64,000 nt of DNA, taken from positions 1 to 64,000 of the forward strand of contig JAEPMA010000011.1 in NCBI GenBank assembly GCA_017644185.1, in the 5' to 3' direction. Both the position numbers and the translations under genes were made by a program. The notes under the pieces are model-generated. The model saw only the letters and a program-made list of their open reading frames with translations. It was not told the DNA's origin and searched no databases. Origin of the DNA: Rhodospirillales bacterium. GTDB taxonomy: Bacteria > Pseudomonadota > Alphaproteobacteria > Rhodospirillales > Casp-alpha2. Below are positions 8,756 to 18,432 of the stretch, piece by piece (position 1 is the stretch's first letter; each line of letters opens with the position of its first letter).

Positions 8756-8787
8756 TGCGCAGAAGTTATATTTGCGCAGAAGTTATA
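8756..8787. repeat. Perfect 15-bp tandem direct repeat upstream of the LysR gene
   Basis: TGCGCAGAAGTTATA occurs at 8756-8770 and again, identically, at 8773-8787, giving a 17-bp period. The pair begins 9 bp upstream of the LysR ATG and lies in the 88-bp gap behind napC. A 17-bp period between identical half-sites and this position suggest autoregulatory operator sites that would also cover the promoter. Confidence 0.6.
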
Positions 8788-8835
8788 ACATGGATTCCGA
8801 GCTGTGCCCTGACTTTGTTCGGCCCATTCTGGCCG

Positions 8836-9435
8836 TCAGTTCCAGCCCTCCACCCCGGCCATGTTCGGCAACTCGTGTGCAATGCCCTTGTGGCAGTCGA
8901 TGCAGGTTTTCTGACCTGAAACCAGGAACGTGCTGTGCGCTTCGGCGGCACGCGGGCTTTGCAAGGAAAAGTCCATCGATTCAGCGCTATGGCAGTTGCG
9001 GCATTCCAGTGAATCGTTGGATTTCAATCGCGACCACTCGTGCTTGGCCAGTTCCAGACGCTTCTCCAGAAACTTGTCGCGGGTATTGATCGTCCCGAAT
9101 ATCTTGCCCCAAACCTCCTTGGAAGCCTGCATCTTGCGGGCGATTTTATCTGTCCACTCATGTGGCACGTGGCAATCCGGACACGTTGCACGCACACCGG
9201 ACTGGTTCGTGAAATGCACCGTGGTCCGGAGCTCCTGATAGACGTTGTCGCGCATTTCGTGGCAACTGATGCAGAACTTCTCGGTGTTGGTGAATTCGAG
9301 CGCCGTGTTGAATCCGCCCCAGAAAATCACCCCCGCCACGAAACCGCCGATACTCAGAAATCCGAGACTGAGGTGGACCGACGGGCGCGACAAGGTGCCC
9401 CAACATCCCTTTATCAAACTGATTATTTTCGACAT
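8836..9435 (-). CDS. napC: NapC/NirT tetraheme cytochrome c
   Basis: A membrane-anchored tetraheme quinol dehydrogenase of about 199 residues that passes electrons from the quinol pool to NapB. The chosen ATG at 9435 ([10 protein letters not shown]) is preceded by GAGGGGG and avoids an upstream extension that would run into napB. One N-terminal membrane helix (about residues 20-42) is followed by four heme sites: CISCH, CPDCH, CRNCH and CIDCH. The family motif around [15 protein letters not shown] is intact. It is the last gene of napEFDABC, 10 bp after napB. Confidence 0.95.
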   Translation of the reverse strand: MSKIISLIKGCWGTLSRPSVHLSLGFLSIGGFVAGVIFWGGFNTALEFTNTEKFCISCHEMRDNVYQELRTTVHFTNQSGVRATCPDCHVPHEWTDKIARKMQASKEVWGKIFGTINTRDKFLEKRLELAKHEWSRLKSNDSLECRNCHSAESMDFSLQSPRAAEAHSTFLVSGQKTCIDCHKGIAHELPNMAGVEGWN

Positions 9436-9445
9436 CCCCGCCCCC

Positions 9446-9940
9446 TCAATTGGCGCCAGGTTTATTCTCGACGGCCAGCAAGCTGTCGATGTCGACAAAG
9501 GTATTCGGGACCGCGTCAGGGGTCCGCGCCTGAACCACGTGGCACTGATTGCAGAAGTACCGCCGTGGCGAGACCGTGGCCAACGCCTGTCCGTCCCGGT
9601 CCATGAAATGCGTCACGCTGATCATGGGGGCGCCGCTTTCGGAAACCCGGGTCCGCGCATGACAGGACAAACATTGATTGCCGTTCTTGTCGAGCTGGTA
9701 GCCGTCGATCTTGTGTGGGATTGTCGGCGGCTGCTCGGGATAATTACGTCCCCTGCTGCGGTCGGTTTCTTCGGTCTGCGGAATGCGCGGGGCTGAATTC
9801 GTCCGGTCAAGCGGTGCCGCCCCTCTTAAAGTCGCGATCGACGGTCCGGCATCCTGTGCGTCCGGGGCCGTCACAGGTGTGATCAGCATCCCCGTAACCA
9901 GCACGGCGGCGAAAAGCGTGAAGGCTTTTTGTCGTTTCAT
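9446..9940 (-). CDS. napB: Periplasmic nitrate reductase diheme cytochrome c subunit NapB
   Basis: A 164-residue periplasmic electron-transfer subunit. It has a signal peptide ([19 protein letters not shown], cleavage near residue 25) and two heme attachment motifs, CLSCH near 90 and CNQCH near 133, with the conserved [13 protein letters not shown] block before the first. It transfers electrons from NapC to the NapA catalytic subunit. The gene lies 21 bp downstream of napA and 10 bp upstream of napC. Confidence 0.95.
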   Translation of the reverse strand: MKRQKAFTLFAAVLVTGMLITPVTAPDAQDAGPSIATLRGAAPLDRTNSAPRIPQTEETDRSRGRNYPEQPPTIPHKIDGYQLDKNGNQCLSCHARTRVSESGAPMISVTHFMDRDGQALATVSPRRYFCNQCHVVQARTPDAVPNTFVDIDSLLAVENKPGAN

Positions 9941-9961
9941 GGTGTTTCTCCTGGCTGCCGG

Positions 9962-12466
9962 TTACACGCGTTCGATCCTGACGGCGCACTTTTTGAAGTC
10001 CGTCTGTTTCGAAATCGGATCGGTGGCGTCAAGCGTCACCTTATTGATGAGTTGGCTGGCATCGAACCAGGGCACGAAGACGAGCCCACGCGGCGGTTTG
10101 TTGCGGCCGCGGGTTTCGACACGGGTCTGTATTTCGCCGCGCCTGGATTTGACGCGGATCTCGTCGCCGCGGCGAAGACCCAATTCGTTCGCGTCATCCG
10201 GATGCATGTAGCAAAGCGCATCCGGCACAGCCTTATAGAGTTCGGGAACGCGCTGCGTCATCGAGCCCGAGTGCCAGTGTTCCAGCACTCGGCCGGTCGA
10301 CAACCAGAACGGATATTCCTCGTCCGGACTTTCGGCCGGTGGTTCGTACGGCAATGCGAAGATCACCGCGCGCCCGTCCTTTTTACCGTAGAACTGAACG
10401 CCCTTTCCCTTTTCGACGTAAGGGTCGTAGCCTTCTCGGAACCGCCAGCGCGTTTCCTTACCGTCGACGACCGGCCAGCGCAGTCCACGCTCGCGGTGGT
10501 AGACGTCGAAATCGGCGAGATCGTGGCCATGCCCGCGGCCGAAGGTCGCGTACTCCTCGAACAGTCCTTTCTGGACATAGAACCCGAAATCTTCGGACTC
10601 ATGGTTGGCGTAATCCTTGGCCGTTTCGGCAAGCGGGTACTTGTCGACCTGTCCGTTCCTGTAGAGAACGTCATAGAGGGTCTTGCCGGCGTATTCAGGC
10701 TTCTTGGCGATCAGTTCCGCGGGCCACACGTCTTCGACCTTGAAGCGCTTCGAGAATTCCATCACCTGCCACAAGTCGGATTTGGATTCACCCGGTGCGT
10801 CGATCAGCTGATGCCAGAACTGCGTGCGGCGTTCGGCATTGCCGTATGCACCTTCCTTTTCGACCCACATGGCGGTCGGCAGGATTAAGTCCGCCGCCTG
10901 AGCAGTGACCGTCGGATACGCATCCGAAACGACGATGAAGTTCTCTGGATTGCGGTAACCCGGCAGCGTCTCTTCCATCATGTTGGGGGCTGCCTGCATG
11001 TTGTTGTTCACCTGCACCCAATAGGCATTCAACTTGCCGTCTTTCAGCATCCGGTTCTGGAGCACCGCGTGATAACCCGGTTTCGGCGGGATCGTTCCGT
11101 CCGGCAGCTTCCATATTTTCTCGGCAAAAGCGCGATGTTCCGGATTTGCCACCACCAGATCGGCCGGCAGGCGGTGTGCGAACGTACCCACCTCGCGCGC
11201 GGTGCCGCAGGCCGACGGCTGTCCCGTCAGCGAGAACGGACTGTTGCCCGGCTCGGAGATTTTTCCGGTCAGAAGATGCACGTTGTAGATCAGGTTGTTT
11301 ACCCAAACCCCCCGGGTGTGCTGATTGAAGCCCATGGTCCAGAGCGACATCACCTTGACGTTCGGGTCGGCGTATAACTCGGCCATCTCGACCAGCTTGT
11401 CCTTCGGCACGCCGGACATCTCATGCACTTTATCGAGCGAATATTCGGACACGAACTTGGCGAACTCGTCGAACGTCATCGGCTTGGAACCGCCGACCTT
11501 GTCGTTGTTTTTCGCTGCCTTCTCCAGCGGGTGTTCCGGACGCAACCCGTATCCGATGTCGGGGTTGCCCCGCCGGAAATTGGTGTGCTTGTTCACGAAG
11601 TCCCAGTTCACCTTGTCGTTCTGGATGATGTAGTTGGCGATGAAATTGAGGATCGCCAGATCGGTCTGCGGCTCGAACACCATCGGAATGTCGGCCAATT
11701 CGAAGCAGCGGTTCTCGAAGGTCGAAAGCACGCCCACCTTGACGTGCGGGTTGGATAACCGGCGGTCCGTCAGGCGCGTCCACAGGATCGGGTGCATTTC
11801 GGCCATGTTCGAGCCCCAAAGGAAGAACGCGTCCGCATTCTCGAAATCGTCGTAACACCCCATCGGTTCGTCGATGCCGAACGTGCGAATGAAACCGCCG
11901 ACCGCGGACGCCATGCAGTGCCGCGCGTTCGGATCGATGTTGTTCGAGCGGAAACCGGCCTTGTAGAGCTTGGAAGCCGCATACCCTTCCCAGACCGTCC
12001 ATTGCCCCGAACCGAACATACCGACGGCGGTGGGGCCTTTCTCGCGCAGGGCCTTCTTGAACTTCTCGGCCATCACGTCGAACGCCTCGTCCCAGCTGAC
12101 GGGCGTGAATTCACCGTCTTTCGCGTACTTGCCGTCACGCTTGCGGAGCAGCGGCTGTGTCAGCCGGTCGTTGCCGTACATAATCTTCGAGAGGAAATAG
12201 CCTTTGACGCAATTCAGCCCGCGGTTGACTTCCGCCTTCACATCACCGTGCGTGGCGACGACGCGGCCGGCCTTTGTCGCAACCATGACCGAACATCCGG
12301 TGCCGCAGAACCGGCACGGCGCCTTCGACCATTTGAGGTCCGTCTTGGACTTGTCGGTCACCAGGTTCTGCGCCCCCGCAGCGAGCGGGATTCCCGCAGC
12401 CGCCGCCGCGACGGCTGCGGCCTGCGCCTTGAGGAGTTGCCGGCGATTCAGTTTGATCTCGTTCAT
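9962..12466 (-). CDS. napA: Periplasmic nitrate reductase catalytic subunit NapA
   Basis: An 834-residue molybdoenzyme that reduces nitrate to nitrite in the periplasm. The N-terminus carries a Tat signal (NRRQLLK at 7-13, Ala-rich h-region, AGA cleavage site). The [4Fe-4S] cysteines are Cys51, Cys54, Cys58 and Cys86, and the molybdenum-ligating Cys184 lies in [12 protein letters not shown]. The C-terminal molybdopterin-binding domain ends with KCAVRIERV. Length matches NapA of other Proteobacteria. ATG follows GGAGG by six bases and overlaps the napD stop by four bases, indicating translational coupling. Confidence 0.97.
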   Translation of the reverse strand: MNEIKLNRRQLLKAQAAAVAAAAAGIPLAAGAQNLVTDKSKTDLKWSKAPCRFCGTGCSVMVATKAGRVVATHGDVKAEVNRGLNCVKGYFLSKIMYGNDRLTQPLLRKRDGKYAKDGEFTPVSWDEAFDVMAEKFKKALREKGPTAVGMFGSGQWTVWEGYAASKLYKAGFRSNNIDPNARHCMASAVGGFIRTFGIDEPMGCYDDFENADAFFLWGSNMAEMHPILWTRLTDRRLSNPHVKVGVLSTFENRCFELADIPMVFEPQTDLAILNFIANYIIQNDKVNWDFVNKHTNFRRGNPDIGYGLRPEHPLEKAAKNNDKVGGSKPMTFDEFAKFVSEYSLDKVHEMSGVPKDKLVEMAELYADPNVKVMSLWTMGFNQHTRGVWVNNLIYNVHLLTGKISEPGNSPFSLTGQPSACGTAREVGTFAHRLPADLVVANPEHRAFAEKIWKLPDGTIPPKPGYHAVLQNRMLKDGKLNAYWVQVNNNMQAAPNMMEETLPGYRNPENFIVVSDAYPTVTAQAADLILPTAMWVEKEGAYGNAERRTQFWHQLIDAPGESKSDLWQVMEFSKRFKVEDVWPAELIAKKPEYAGKTLYDVLYRNGQVDKYPLAETAKDYANHESEDFGFYVQKGLFEEYATFGRGHGHDLADFDVYHRERGLRWPVVDGKETRWRFREGYDPYVEKGKGVQFYGKKDGRAVIFALPYEPPAESPDEEYPFWLSTGRVLEHWHSGSMTQRVPELYKAVPDALCYMHPDDANELGLRRGDEIRVKSRRGEIQTRVETRGRNKPPRGLVFVPWFDASQLINKVTLDATDPISKQTDFKKCAVRIERV

Positions 12467-12756
12467 GTGTTGCCTCCGGGAGATACAGCCGACGCCTCAG
12501 TGTATGGCGCCGTGTCATGATCATCGTTGTGATGGAAAACCAGATTTGCGCTGAGGACGCCGGACATCACCGCGACCTCGTTAAGGAAATCCGTAATTTT
12601 TCTTTCGCTGTCGGTTTCGAGGACCACGACTAATTTGCCGTCCGGGTCCTCCGCCGGAATCTCTCCGCCACGGGATGTGATCGCATCGCGGATCTCCGCC
12701 AGCCGCTCCGGGCGTGCCTGAACGACGAGACTGGAAACGTGAAGACTGCTGTTCAT
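12463..12756 (-). CDS. napD: Nap chaperone NapD
   Basis: A 97-residue cytoplasmic chaperone that binds the NapA Tat signal peptide during cofactor insertion. It shows the ferredoxin-fold NapD pattern: [14 protein letters not shown] at the start, [22 protein letters not shown] in the middle and [11 protein letters not shown] near the end. It overlaps napF upstream and napA downstream by 4 bp each. Confidence 0.93.
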   Translation of the reverse strand: MNSSLHVSSLVVQARPERLAEIRDAITSRGGEIPAEDPDGKLVVVLETDSERKITDFLNEVAVMSGVLSANLVFHHNDDHDTAPYTEASAVSPGGNT

Positions 12757-13292
12757 GCGGCGCCCTCCATAGGTTCTTCAGCGCAGAGCTTTATCGCGCC
12801 ACCGGGACAAACGCCGACACAGGCCCCACATCCGGTGCACTTTTCCGAGAGGATTTCAGGAACTGGCGGACCGCCGATACGCAGCACCATGCCGACGGCA
12901 TTTTCGTCGCAGACATCCTTGCAGGACGAACAGTGAATACCTGCGTGGGCCAGACAGGCCGTGGTTTCAATCGTCGGTGCGATTGTCCAGGGTGGGGTGC
13001 GCGTCAGATCGAATACGCCCTCATCGCACGCGGCGGCGCATACGCCGCAAAACGTGCATGCCCCACTGCCGAGGGCCGGGTCGAATATCGGGAAGCCTCC
13101 CTGGCCATGGGTCAGCACGCCTTCCGGGCAGACATGCACGCAGGCATCGCAGCGGGTGCAGGATTCCGCGATCCGGCGTTCGTCCGTCCAAGGTGGACGT
13201 ATCGGTGCGGGATGCGCCACACCTTTGCCGGAAAGCAACCCCCGCCTGCTTCTGTCGATCTGGTTCCTGGCGGTTGCCGTCATCGATCTCAC
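12753..13292 (-). CDS. napF: Ferredoxin-type protein NapF
   Basis: A 179-residue iron-sulfur protein thought to assist NapA cofactor loading in the cytoplasm. Four cysteine clusters are visible: CTRCDACVHVCPEG near residue 41, CTFCGVCAAACDEG near 76, HCSSCKDVC near 114 and CTGCGACVGVCPGG near 149. The N-terminal SRRGLLSGK resembles the family. It starts 4 bp after napE and overlaps napD by 4 bp. Confidence 0.93.
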   Translation of the reverse strand: MRSMTATARNQIDRSRRGLLSGKGVAHPAPIRPPWTDERRIAESCTRCDACVHVCPEGVLTHGQGGFPIFDPALGSGACTFCGVCAAACDEGVFDLTRTPPWTIAPTIETTACLAHAGIHCSSCKDVCDENAVGMVLRIGGPPVPEILSEKCTGCGACVGVCPGGAIKLCAEEPMEGAA

Positions 13293-13296
13293 CCGA

Positions 13297-13488
13297 TCAG
13301 CCTGGCGGTCCGGGCGGTCCGAAAATCATCTGCAAAGCCCAGACGACAAAGCCGTATCCGCCGACGAAGGCAACGGCCAAGCCTGGAATGACGATGAATG
13401 TCGCGACCAGGAACGTCGCGAGTTCTCGTCCCCGGGTAGGTCCCGGTGCGGAACCGCCGGAAGCGGCACCCTGGATACTTGGCTCCAT
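13297..13488 (-). CDS. napE: Nap operon small membrane protein NapE
   Basis: A 63-residue protein with a single strong membrane helix (ATFLVATFIVIPGLAVAFVG) followed by a second hydrophobic stretch ending in FGPPGPPG. Size, hydrophobic pattern and position as first gene of the cluster identify NapE. Its role in nitrate reduction is not settled. ATG is preceded by GAGGGGAG. The operon order napEFDABC lacks napGHK. Confidence 0.88.
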   Translation of the reverse strand: MEPSIQGAASGGSAPGPTRGRELATFLVATFIVIPGLAVAFVGGYGFVVWALQMIFGPPGPPG

Positions 13489-13571
13489 TTAGCTCCCCTC
13501 ACTGAAACGTCGAAAATTGCGTTTCACAAAACTCCCGCTTGAATCGGTATCAAAGACGCGATTGAGTGTCC

Positions 13572-13585
13572 TTGACCAAAGTCAA
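13572..13585. promoter_or_regulatory. FNR/DNR-family operator between napE and the Crp/Fnr gene
   Basis: TTGAC-CAAA-GTCAA is a perfect 5-4-5 dyad, extended to 16 bp by flanking C and G. Its centre is about 90 bp upstream of the napE ATG and 49 bp upstream of the regulator start. If the regulator binds at -41.5, the nap transcript would start near 13537. That fits activation of napEFDABC under low oxygen or nitric oxide. The GTCAA half-site differs from the classical FNR ATCAA. Confidence 0.75.
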
Positions 13586-13627
13586 GCCGATGAAGTTTCC
13601 CGTTTAGATTGCAGGGGTTGATAGAAC

Positions 13628-14317
13628 GTGGCGCAGCTACAGAAACCTACCGACCGAGACAAGGCAATGTTGGCGCGGATGCGCCTATTCGGCGGGACGG
13701 ACGACGCGGACCTCGACGATGTTGCCAGCCATGCGAAGGTTCGTGTGGCCGAGCGGGGCGATATCCTGTTCGAGCGAGGCGATCAAGCCGAGGTCTTCTA
13801 CGGTGTGATCTCGGGATGGGTGAAACTCTACAACCCCCGCGCCGACGGAACTGAGGCTGTTATTGGTATTTTTACCCAGAGCGAAACATTTGCCGAAGCG
13901 ACCCTGTTCATGGCCGGCGTGTATCCGGCAACGGCGGAAGCCATAGCACCGACCCGGCTGTTCGAATTCGAACGCGAATATTTCGCCGAGAAGTTCCTAA
14001 GCAATCCGGTTTGGTGCCGCGGTATGTTCGCTTCCCTATCGATGCATTTGCACAGAATGACACGCGAGATCGAGCAATTGCAGAACCGCAGCAGCGAGCA
14101 GCGGCTCGCCCGTTTTCTTCTGATGCTCTGCCATGATGAAGAGAGCGGATGCACCTTGCAACTTCCGTACGAAAAGGCACTGATCGCCAACCGTCTTGGC
14201 ATGAAGCCCGAGACGCTGTCGCGAAATTTTCAGAAGCTTCGTTCGTGCGGCGTTCGCGTCGAGCGTGACAAGGTGGTCGTCGGCGACGTCAAACGACTTC
14301 GCGCCCACTGTGTCTGA
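13628..14317 (+). CDS. Crp/Fnr family regulator, DNR/NNR-like
   Basis: A 229-residue regulator with an N-terminal cyclic-nucleotide-binding fold (about 15-130), a dimerisation helix (about 130-160) and a C-terminal Crp-type helix-turn-helix (EKALIANRLGMKPETLSRNFQKL). There is no N-terminal cysteine cluster, so it is not an oxygen-sensing FNR. DNR/NNR proteins, which use heme to sense nitric oxide, are the closest functional class. The start is GTG at 13628; ATG at 13667 is a shorter alternative. It is divergent from napE with a shared dyad between them, so it is the obvious candidate regulator of nap. Confidence 0.85.
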   Translation: MAQLQKPTDRDKAMLARMRLFGGTDDADLDDVASHAKVRVAERGDILFERGDQAEVFYGVISGWVKLYNPRADGTEAVIGIFTQSETFAEATLFMAGVYPATAEAIAPTRLFEFEREYFAEKFLSNPVWCRGMFASLSMHLHRMTREIEQLQNRSSEQRLARFLLMLCHDEESGCTLQLPYEKALIANRLGMKPETLSRNFQKLRSCGVRVERDKVVVGDVKRLRAHCV

Positions 14318-14333
14318 GGACGGTCCGCGCTGT

Positions 14334-15443
14334 TCAGCCTGAAGCCGCCGCGTCCTTCAACGCGCCCGGGAGTTCCTGGGCAAAGGCATCGAGATCTTCA
14401 ACCGTGCCGGCGGAAACGCGAATGCACCGATCCATCGGCGCGACGCCGGGCATGCGGACGAAGATCCCCCGCTCTACCAGCAAGCCCAATACCTTTCTGG
14501 CGTAATCTCCGTCCTTCCCACAATCGACGGCGACGAAGTTGGTCTCGGACGGGAGGACATTCAGCCCGTTTTCAGCCGCGATCTCCGTGATCCGCGCTCG
14601 TGCCGCGCGCACTTTAGACTGCACGTCGAGAAGAAAAGATTTGTCTTCAAGGGCTGCAAGCGCACCGGCCTGGGCGATCTTGTTCACCCCGAAATGATTC
14701 CGCACCTTGTCGAACGCCTTGATCATCTCGGGCGCGCCAATCGCATACCCGATGCGTGCCCCGGCCATCCCGTAGGCTTTCGAAAACGTCCTGTAACGGA
14801 TGACGTTCGAGACCGTGGTATCGATTGGCGGCGCGACGGACGGATCGGCGAACTCGAAGTACGCCTCGTCCAGGCAAAGGACCGTATTTTCCGGTACGCG
14901 GTCGATCATATCCTGGATGACGGCGGCATCATGCGCTGTCCCCATGGGATTATCTGGATTGGCGATGTAGATCAGCTTGGCGGTGTGTTCACTGGCCGCT
15001 TTCAGCAAGGCTTCCGGGTCTTCGCGGTCGTCTTTGTAATCGACCTTGTGTAACACGCCACCATGACCGTCGACATGATAGTTGAAGGTCGGATAAGCGC
15101 CGGCCGACGTAATCACCGCATCGCCCGGATCGACGAACAGGCGAACCGTCAATCCCAACAACCCGTCGATCCCCTCGCCGACGACGATGTTCTCCGCAGC
15201 GACACTGTGATGTTTCGCAAGCGCTTGCTTGAGCGCGTAGTTCTCCGCATCGCAGTACTTCCATGCTTCCGACGCCGCCGCACACATCGCTTCGACGGCT
15301 TTCGGTGACGGCCCGAAAACGGACTCGTTGGCGCCGATGCGGGCCCGAAAAGATGCGCCGCGCTGGCGTTCATGGGTTTCCGGACCGACAAACGGCACGG
15401 TTTCCGGCAAAGACCGGACAAGGTCGGTGAATGGTAACGTCAT
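14334..15443 (-). CDS. Histidinol-phosphate aminotransferase-like PLP enzyme
   Basis: A 369-residue fold-type I aminotransferase of the HisC subgroup. The PLP lysine lies in RTFSKAYGMAGARIGYAIG, the cofactor Asp in LCLDEAYFEF, and the phosphate-binding segment in NPDNPMGTAHD. The N-terminal region shows the substrate loop IGANESVFGPSP. No other his genes are nearby, so it may act on another substrate, as many HisC paralogues do on aromatic amino acids. It follows the SGNH hydrolase gene by 116 bp in the same direction and ends 16 bp from the convergent Crp/Fnr gene. Confidence 0.82.
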   Translation of the reverse strand: MTLPFTDLVRSLPETVPFVGPETHERQRGASFRARIGANESVFGPSPKAVEAMCAAASEAWKYCDAENYALKQALAKHHSVAAENIVVGEGIDGLLGLTVRLFVDPGDAVITSAGAYPTFNYHVDGHGGVLHKVDYKDDREDPEALLKAASEHTAKLIYIANPDNPMGTAHDAAVIQDMIDRVPENTVLCLDEAYFEFADPSVAPPIDTTVSNVIRYRTFSKAYGMAGARIGYAIGAPEMIKAFDKVRNHFGVNKIAQAGALAALEDKSFLLDVQSKVRAARARITEIAAENGLNVLPSETNFVAVDCGKDGDYARKVLGLLVERGIFVRMPGVAPMDRCIRVSAGTVEDLDAFAQELPGALKDAAASG

Positions 15444-15559
15444 GGCGGGTTTCCGCTTTTCTTATGACTTCGATGTTTCCTTGGTAACGAGCCCGCATTT
15501 TAAGGTTTTCTGTGGCGCCGATAAAGTGATGGAATCGATTGCGAAGACCTGCACGATAT

Positions 15560-16732
15560 TCAGCTTCCGTCCAATAATCCGGACTGATCAAGCATTTGAA
15601 AAAGCGCCCCGCCGACAATTGACTGTCCTTTGGAATTGAGGTGGATGTCATTCGGAATGTAGTCGTCGGTAGTTGACGCCCGAAGCAGTGGCAGACTGTC
15701 CAGATGAGGCACTCCCAGCGCGTTGAGGTGCGCCGAGACCTGGTCGATTATTTTATATCGTTCAACATCCATCGGGGGCATCGCGTACCCGAGTTTGCGA
15801 AAGTATGTCCGGTAGCGCGCCTCGACGACGATTCCGGGATGCAGGTACACCACCACCGGCTTAATCCCGCGCTTCCGGGCTTCGGCGATGATGAACGACA
15901 AATCGTCCAATCGTTCATCCAACTTCAAACGGCTTTTCGAGTCTTCGGGAAGGGTATAGGTGTCGAGATAAAGGCGCGGCATACAAATGGCGAATGCAAG
16001 GTCCCAGCCGTTGATTGCGTCGGCTCTGGCAAGATCCACCAATTCAGGATCGACTTCGGCCATGCGCGAGCGGGCCTCCGCCACGGTTAACCCGCTTTGC
16101 TTCGCGAGATACCCGAACGCGATCTCAAAATAATTGCTTCTCAATGCGGGGATATAAACCTTGGCCTGCCGATAGACATAGTTCAGCAAGATGGATTTCT
16201 TCGCGATCGATTTGAGGTCGTGGAGAATCCCTGTTTCTCCCGGCCGTATATCGGGTTGCAGAAGGTTTCCCTCGGCATAGCGCTCGCGAACGGATTTTCG
16301 TCCATGCGGCAAGAGGTCATCGCCGAAGTAAAGGCCAATGACGACGACATCCGGTTTGACGGTATCCGCAAATCTGATCAGGTTGCGTGCGTATGCGTCG
16401 AGCCCGACCCCGGCCTCACCAAGATTGACGACGCTGATCGTTTTTCCTTTATCGGCGGCGAGCGATGCCGCGATACGAAGGTAATTCTTGCCCTGAGCAT
16501 CCCGGAACACGGTAAAGGAATCGCCGATGCCCAAGATACGGACCTGCCCCGGTTCACGGGGCCCGGCCGCTGCGGCCCGTTCAGCCACATCCGCAACCTG
16601 CTGGAAGCCCAGCCGGTCGGTCAAAGGTAACTGACGAAGTGTGAATTCTCCCACACCGATGCAGGCTGCCAGCACGACGGCCAGCAACAACAGGTTTTTC
16701 GGATCACGCCAACTGCTCGAAGAAACGCTCAT
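15560..16732 (-). CDS. Membrane-anchored SGNH/GDSL hydrolase family protein
   Basis: A 390-residue protein with one N-terminal membrane segment (residues about 12-28) and a periplasmic SGNH domain. The nucleophile block GIGDSFTVF is near residue 68, and the catalytic dyad NDIHLNSKG is near 366. The Asn/Gly blocks are less obvious (LGEAGVGLD and GLYFGDD). Such proteins de-esterify or transfer acetyl groups on envelope polymers. No sugar acetyltransferase partner lies beside it. No clear ribosome site precedes the ATG. Confidence 0.7.
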   Translation of the reverse strand: MSVSSSSWRDPKNLLLLAVVLAACIGVGEFTLRQLPLTDRLGFQQVADVAERAAAAGPREPGQVRILGIGDSFTVFRDAQGKNYLRIAASLAADKGKTISVVNLGEAGVGLDAYARNLIRFADTVKPDVVVIGLYFGDDLLPHGRKSVRERYAEGNLLQPDIRPGETGILHDLKSIAKKSILLNYVYRQAKVYIPALRSNYFEIAFGYLAKQSGLTVAEARSRMAEVDPELVDLARADAINGWDLAFAICMPRLYLDTYTLPEDSKSRLKLDERLDDLSFIIAEARKRGIKPVVVYLHPGIVVEARYRTYFRKLGYAMPPMDVERYKIIDQVSAHLNALGVPHLDSLPLLRASTTDDYIPNDIHLNSKGQSIVGGALFQMLDQSGLLDGS

Positions 16733-16837
16733 GTAATATTTTATCGGCAGCGGGCCAATCGTGAAAGCACAGGTGAAATGTTTTCGGCCCCTGCCATCCG
16801 CAACATCATCATCAGGAAACGCCGGGACAGAGGAGCG

Positions 16838-17860
16838 TCAGCCGGCGTCCTTGTCGAATTCAGCGTGGTAGTCCACCAGGCGCTGCACCTCGTTCTTGGC
16901 ACCGATAATCACGGGGACGCGCTGATGCAGGCCCGTCGGTCGCACATCGAGAATACGACCGCGGCCCGTCGATGCCATTCCACCCGCCTGTTCGATGATG
17001 AATGACATCGGGTTGGCTTCGTAAAGCAGGCGCAGACGCCCGCCCTTGTCGCGAATTTTTTCGTCGATCGGGTACATGAAGATACCACCCCGGGTGATGA
17101 TCCGGTGCACGTCGGCAACCATCGCCGCCACCCAGCGCATGTTGAAGTCCTTGCCGCGCGGTCCGGTCTTCCCTTCCAGGCATTCATCGATATAACGCTG
17201 CACGGGATGTTCCCAGTGCCGCCGGTTGGAGGCGTTGATGGCGAATTCCTGGGTGTCTTCGGGAATCCTGATGTCGGGGTGGGTCAGGACGAACTCGCCG
17301 ATATCGGGGTTGAGGGTGAAGCCGTTGACCCCGTTGCCCGTCGTCAGCACCATCATCGTCGCCGGACCGAACAGTACGTAACCTGCGCAAAGCTGCTGGC
17401 TACCCGGTTGCATGAAGTTTTCTTCCAGATTGCCGTTGCCGTCTTCGGGCATGGCGAGAATCGAGAAGATCGTGCCCATTGGTCCGTTGACTTCGATATT
17501 CGACGAGCCGTCGAGCGGGTCGAATATTAGAAGGTATTTACCGCGCTTGAGGCCTTTCGGGACCGGATAGACGTCGACCATTTCCTCCGACGCCATGGCG
17601 AACAGCTGCCCGCCCTTCTCGCACCAACTCAGCGCCAGCTCGTTGGCCATGACGTCCAGCTTCTTCTGGTTTTCGTCCTGAACGTTGATCCCCACGGCAG
17701 CGCCCAACTCGCCGGAAAGATCGCCACGGCGGACCAGATTGGCGACCCCTTTGCAGGCTGACGATACATCGTCCAAGAGCAGCGTGAACTCACCCGTCGC
17801 GCCAGTGATCTGCGTCTGTTGACGCATGATGAAATGCTTCAGTGTCTCGCGGTAGGACAC
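16838..17860 (-). CDS. fbp: Class I fructose-1,6-bisphosphatase
   Basis: A 340-residue FBPase that removes the C1 phosphate of fructose 1,6-bisphosphate in gluconeogenesis and, where present, the Calvin cycle. The metal site reads FDPLDGSSNIEVNGPMGTIFS, and the C-terminal substrate region includes GGIFMYPIDEK and LYEANPMSFIIEQAGG. Full length for class I. It begins with GTG, preceded by GGGGGAAA. A class II enzyme (glpX) lies about 2.4 kb upstream on the same strand, so the cell has two unrelated FBPases in one neighbourhood. Confidence 0.95.
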   Translation of the reverse strand: MSYRETLKHFIMRQQTQITGATGEFTLLLDDVSSACKGVANLVRRGDLSGELGAAVGINVQDENQKKLDVMANELALSWCEKGGQLFAMASEEMVDVYPVPKGLKRGKYLLIFDPLDGSSNIEVNGPMGTIFSILAMPEDGNGNLEENFMQPGSQQLCAGYVLFGPATMMVLTTGNGVNGFTLNPDIGEFVLTHPDIRIPEDTQEFAINASNRRHWEHPVQRYIDECLEGKTGPRGKDFNMRWVAAMVADVHRIITRGGIFMYPIDEKIRDKGGRLRLLYEANPMSFIIEQAGGMASTGRGRILDVRPTGLHQRVPVIIGAKNEVQRLVDYHAEFDKDAG

Positions 17861-17965
17861 GGTTTCCCCCGAATGCAGTTATTTCCTATTGGGTGCCGTC
17901 CGGACTCGGTCGGCAACCGTGTTTTGATTACCACACGGCCCGTGTGAGTCCAATATTACAGGTAT

Positions 17966-18412
17966 TCAGAGGTCGAGCAGGTCGACGGTAACCCCGGCTT
18001 CTTCGAACATCTGAGTGGAGATGGCAAACTGGGTTTTCCAGGGCTCTTTGGATGTGTCGGGCGTCGGGGAAATGACACGTTTGATACCCGCCTGGATGAT
18101 CAAAACCGCACAGCGGGCGCAGGGTGGCAAGGGTGTCACATAAAGCGTACAGCCGTTGGCTTGATTGCCCGCGAACATAAGGGCGTTGGTTTCGGCGTGA
18201 ACCACCATTTCATATTTGATCGTACGGTCACCGAGACGTTCTGCCTTGTCCTCGACGCCGAAGGGAAAGCCGTTGAACCCGGTCGCCACAACCCTTTTGT
18301 TCCGCGGATCGACGATCACCGCACCGACCTTCGTCGACGGATCCTTGGACCATTGCGAGATGAAGCCGGCAAGCTCCATGAACCGCTTGTCCCATTTCTC
18401 GTTCTCAGCCAT
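17966..18412 (-). CDS. dCMP deaminase family protein
   Basis: A zinc-dependent cytidine/deoxycytidylate deaminase-fold protein of about 148 residues. The zinc ligands and catalytic Glu are in VHAETNALMFAG and PLPPCARCAVLIIQAG. The N-terminal KWDKRFMELAGFISQWSKDPSTKVGAVIVD is typical of the dCMP deaminase (ComEB) group. The start at 18412 is preferred because GAGGGGATGAG precedes it; an ATG at 18436 would overlap recJ by four bases. Deamination of dCMP feeds dUMP for dTMP synthesis, but the group also contains enzymes of other specificity. Confidence 0.85.
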   Translation of the reverse strand: MAENEKWDKRFMELAGFISQWSKDPSTKVGAVIVDPRNKRVVATGFNGFPFGVEDKAERLGDRTIKYEMVVHAETNALMFAGNQANGCTLYVTPLPPCARCAVLIIQAGIKRVISPTPDTSKEPWKTQFAISTQMFEEAGVTVDLLDL

Positions 18413-18432
18413 CTCATCCCCCTCGCCGGCGA

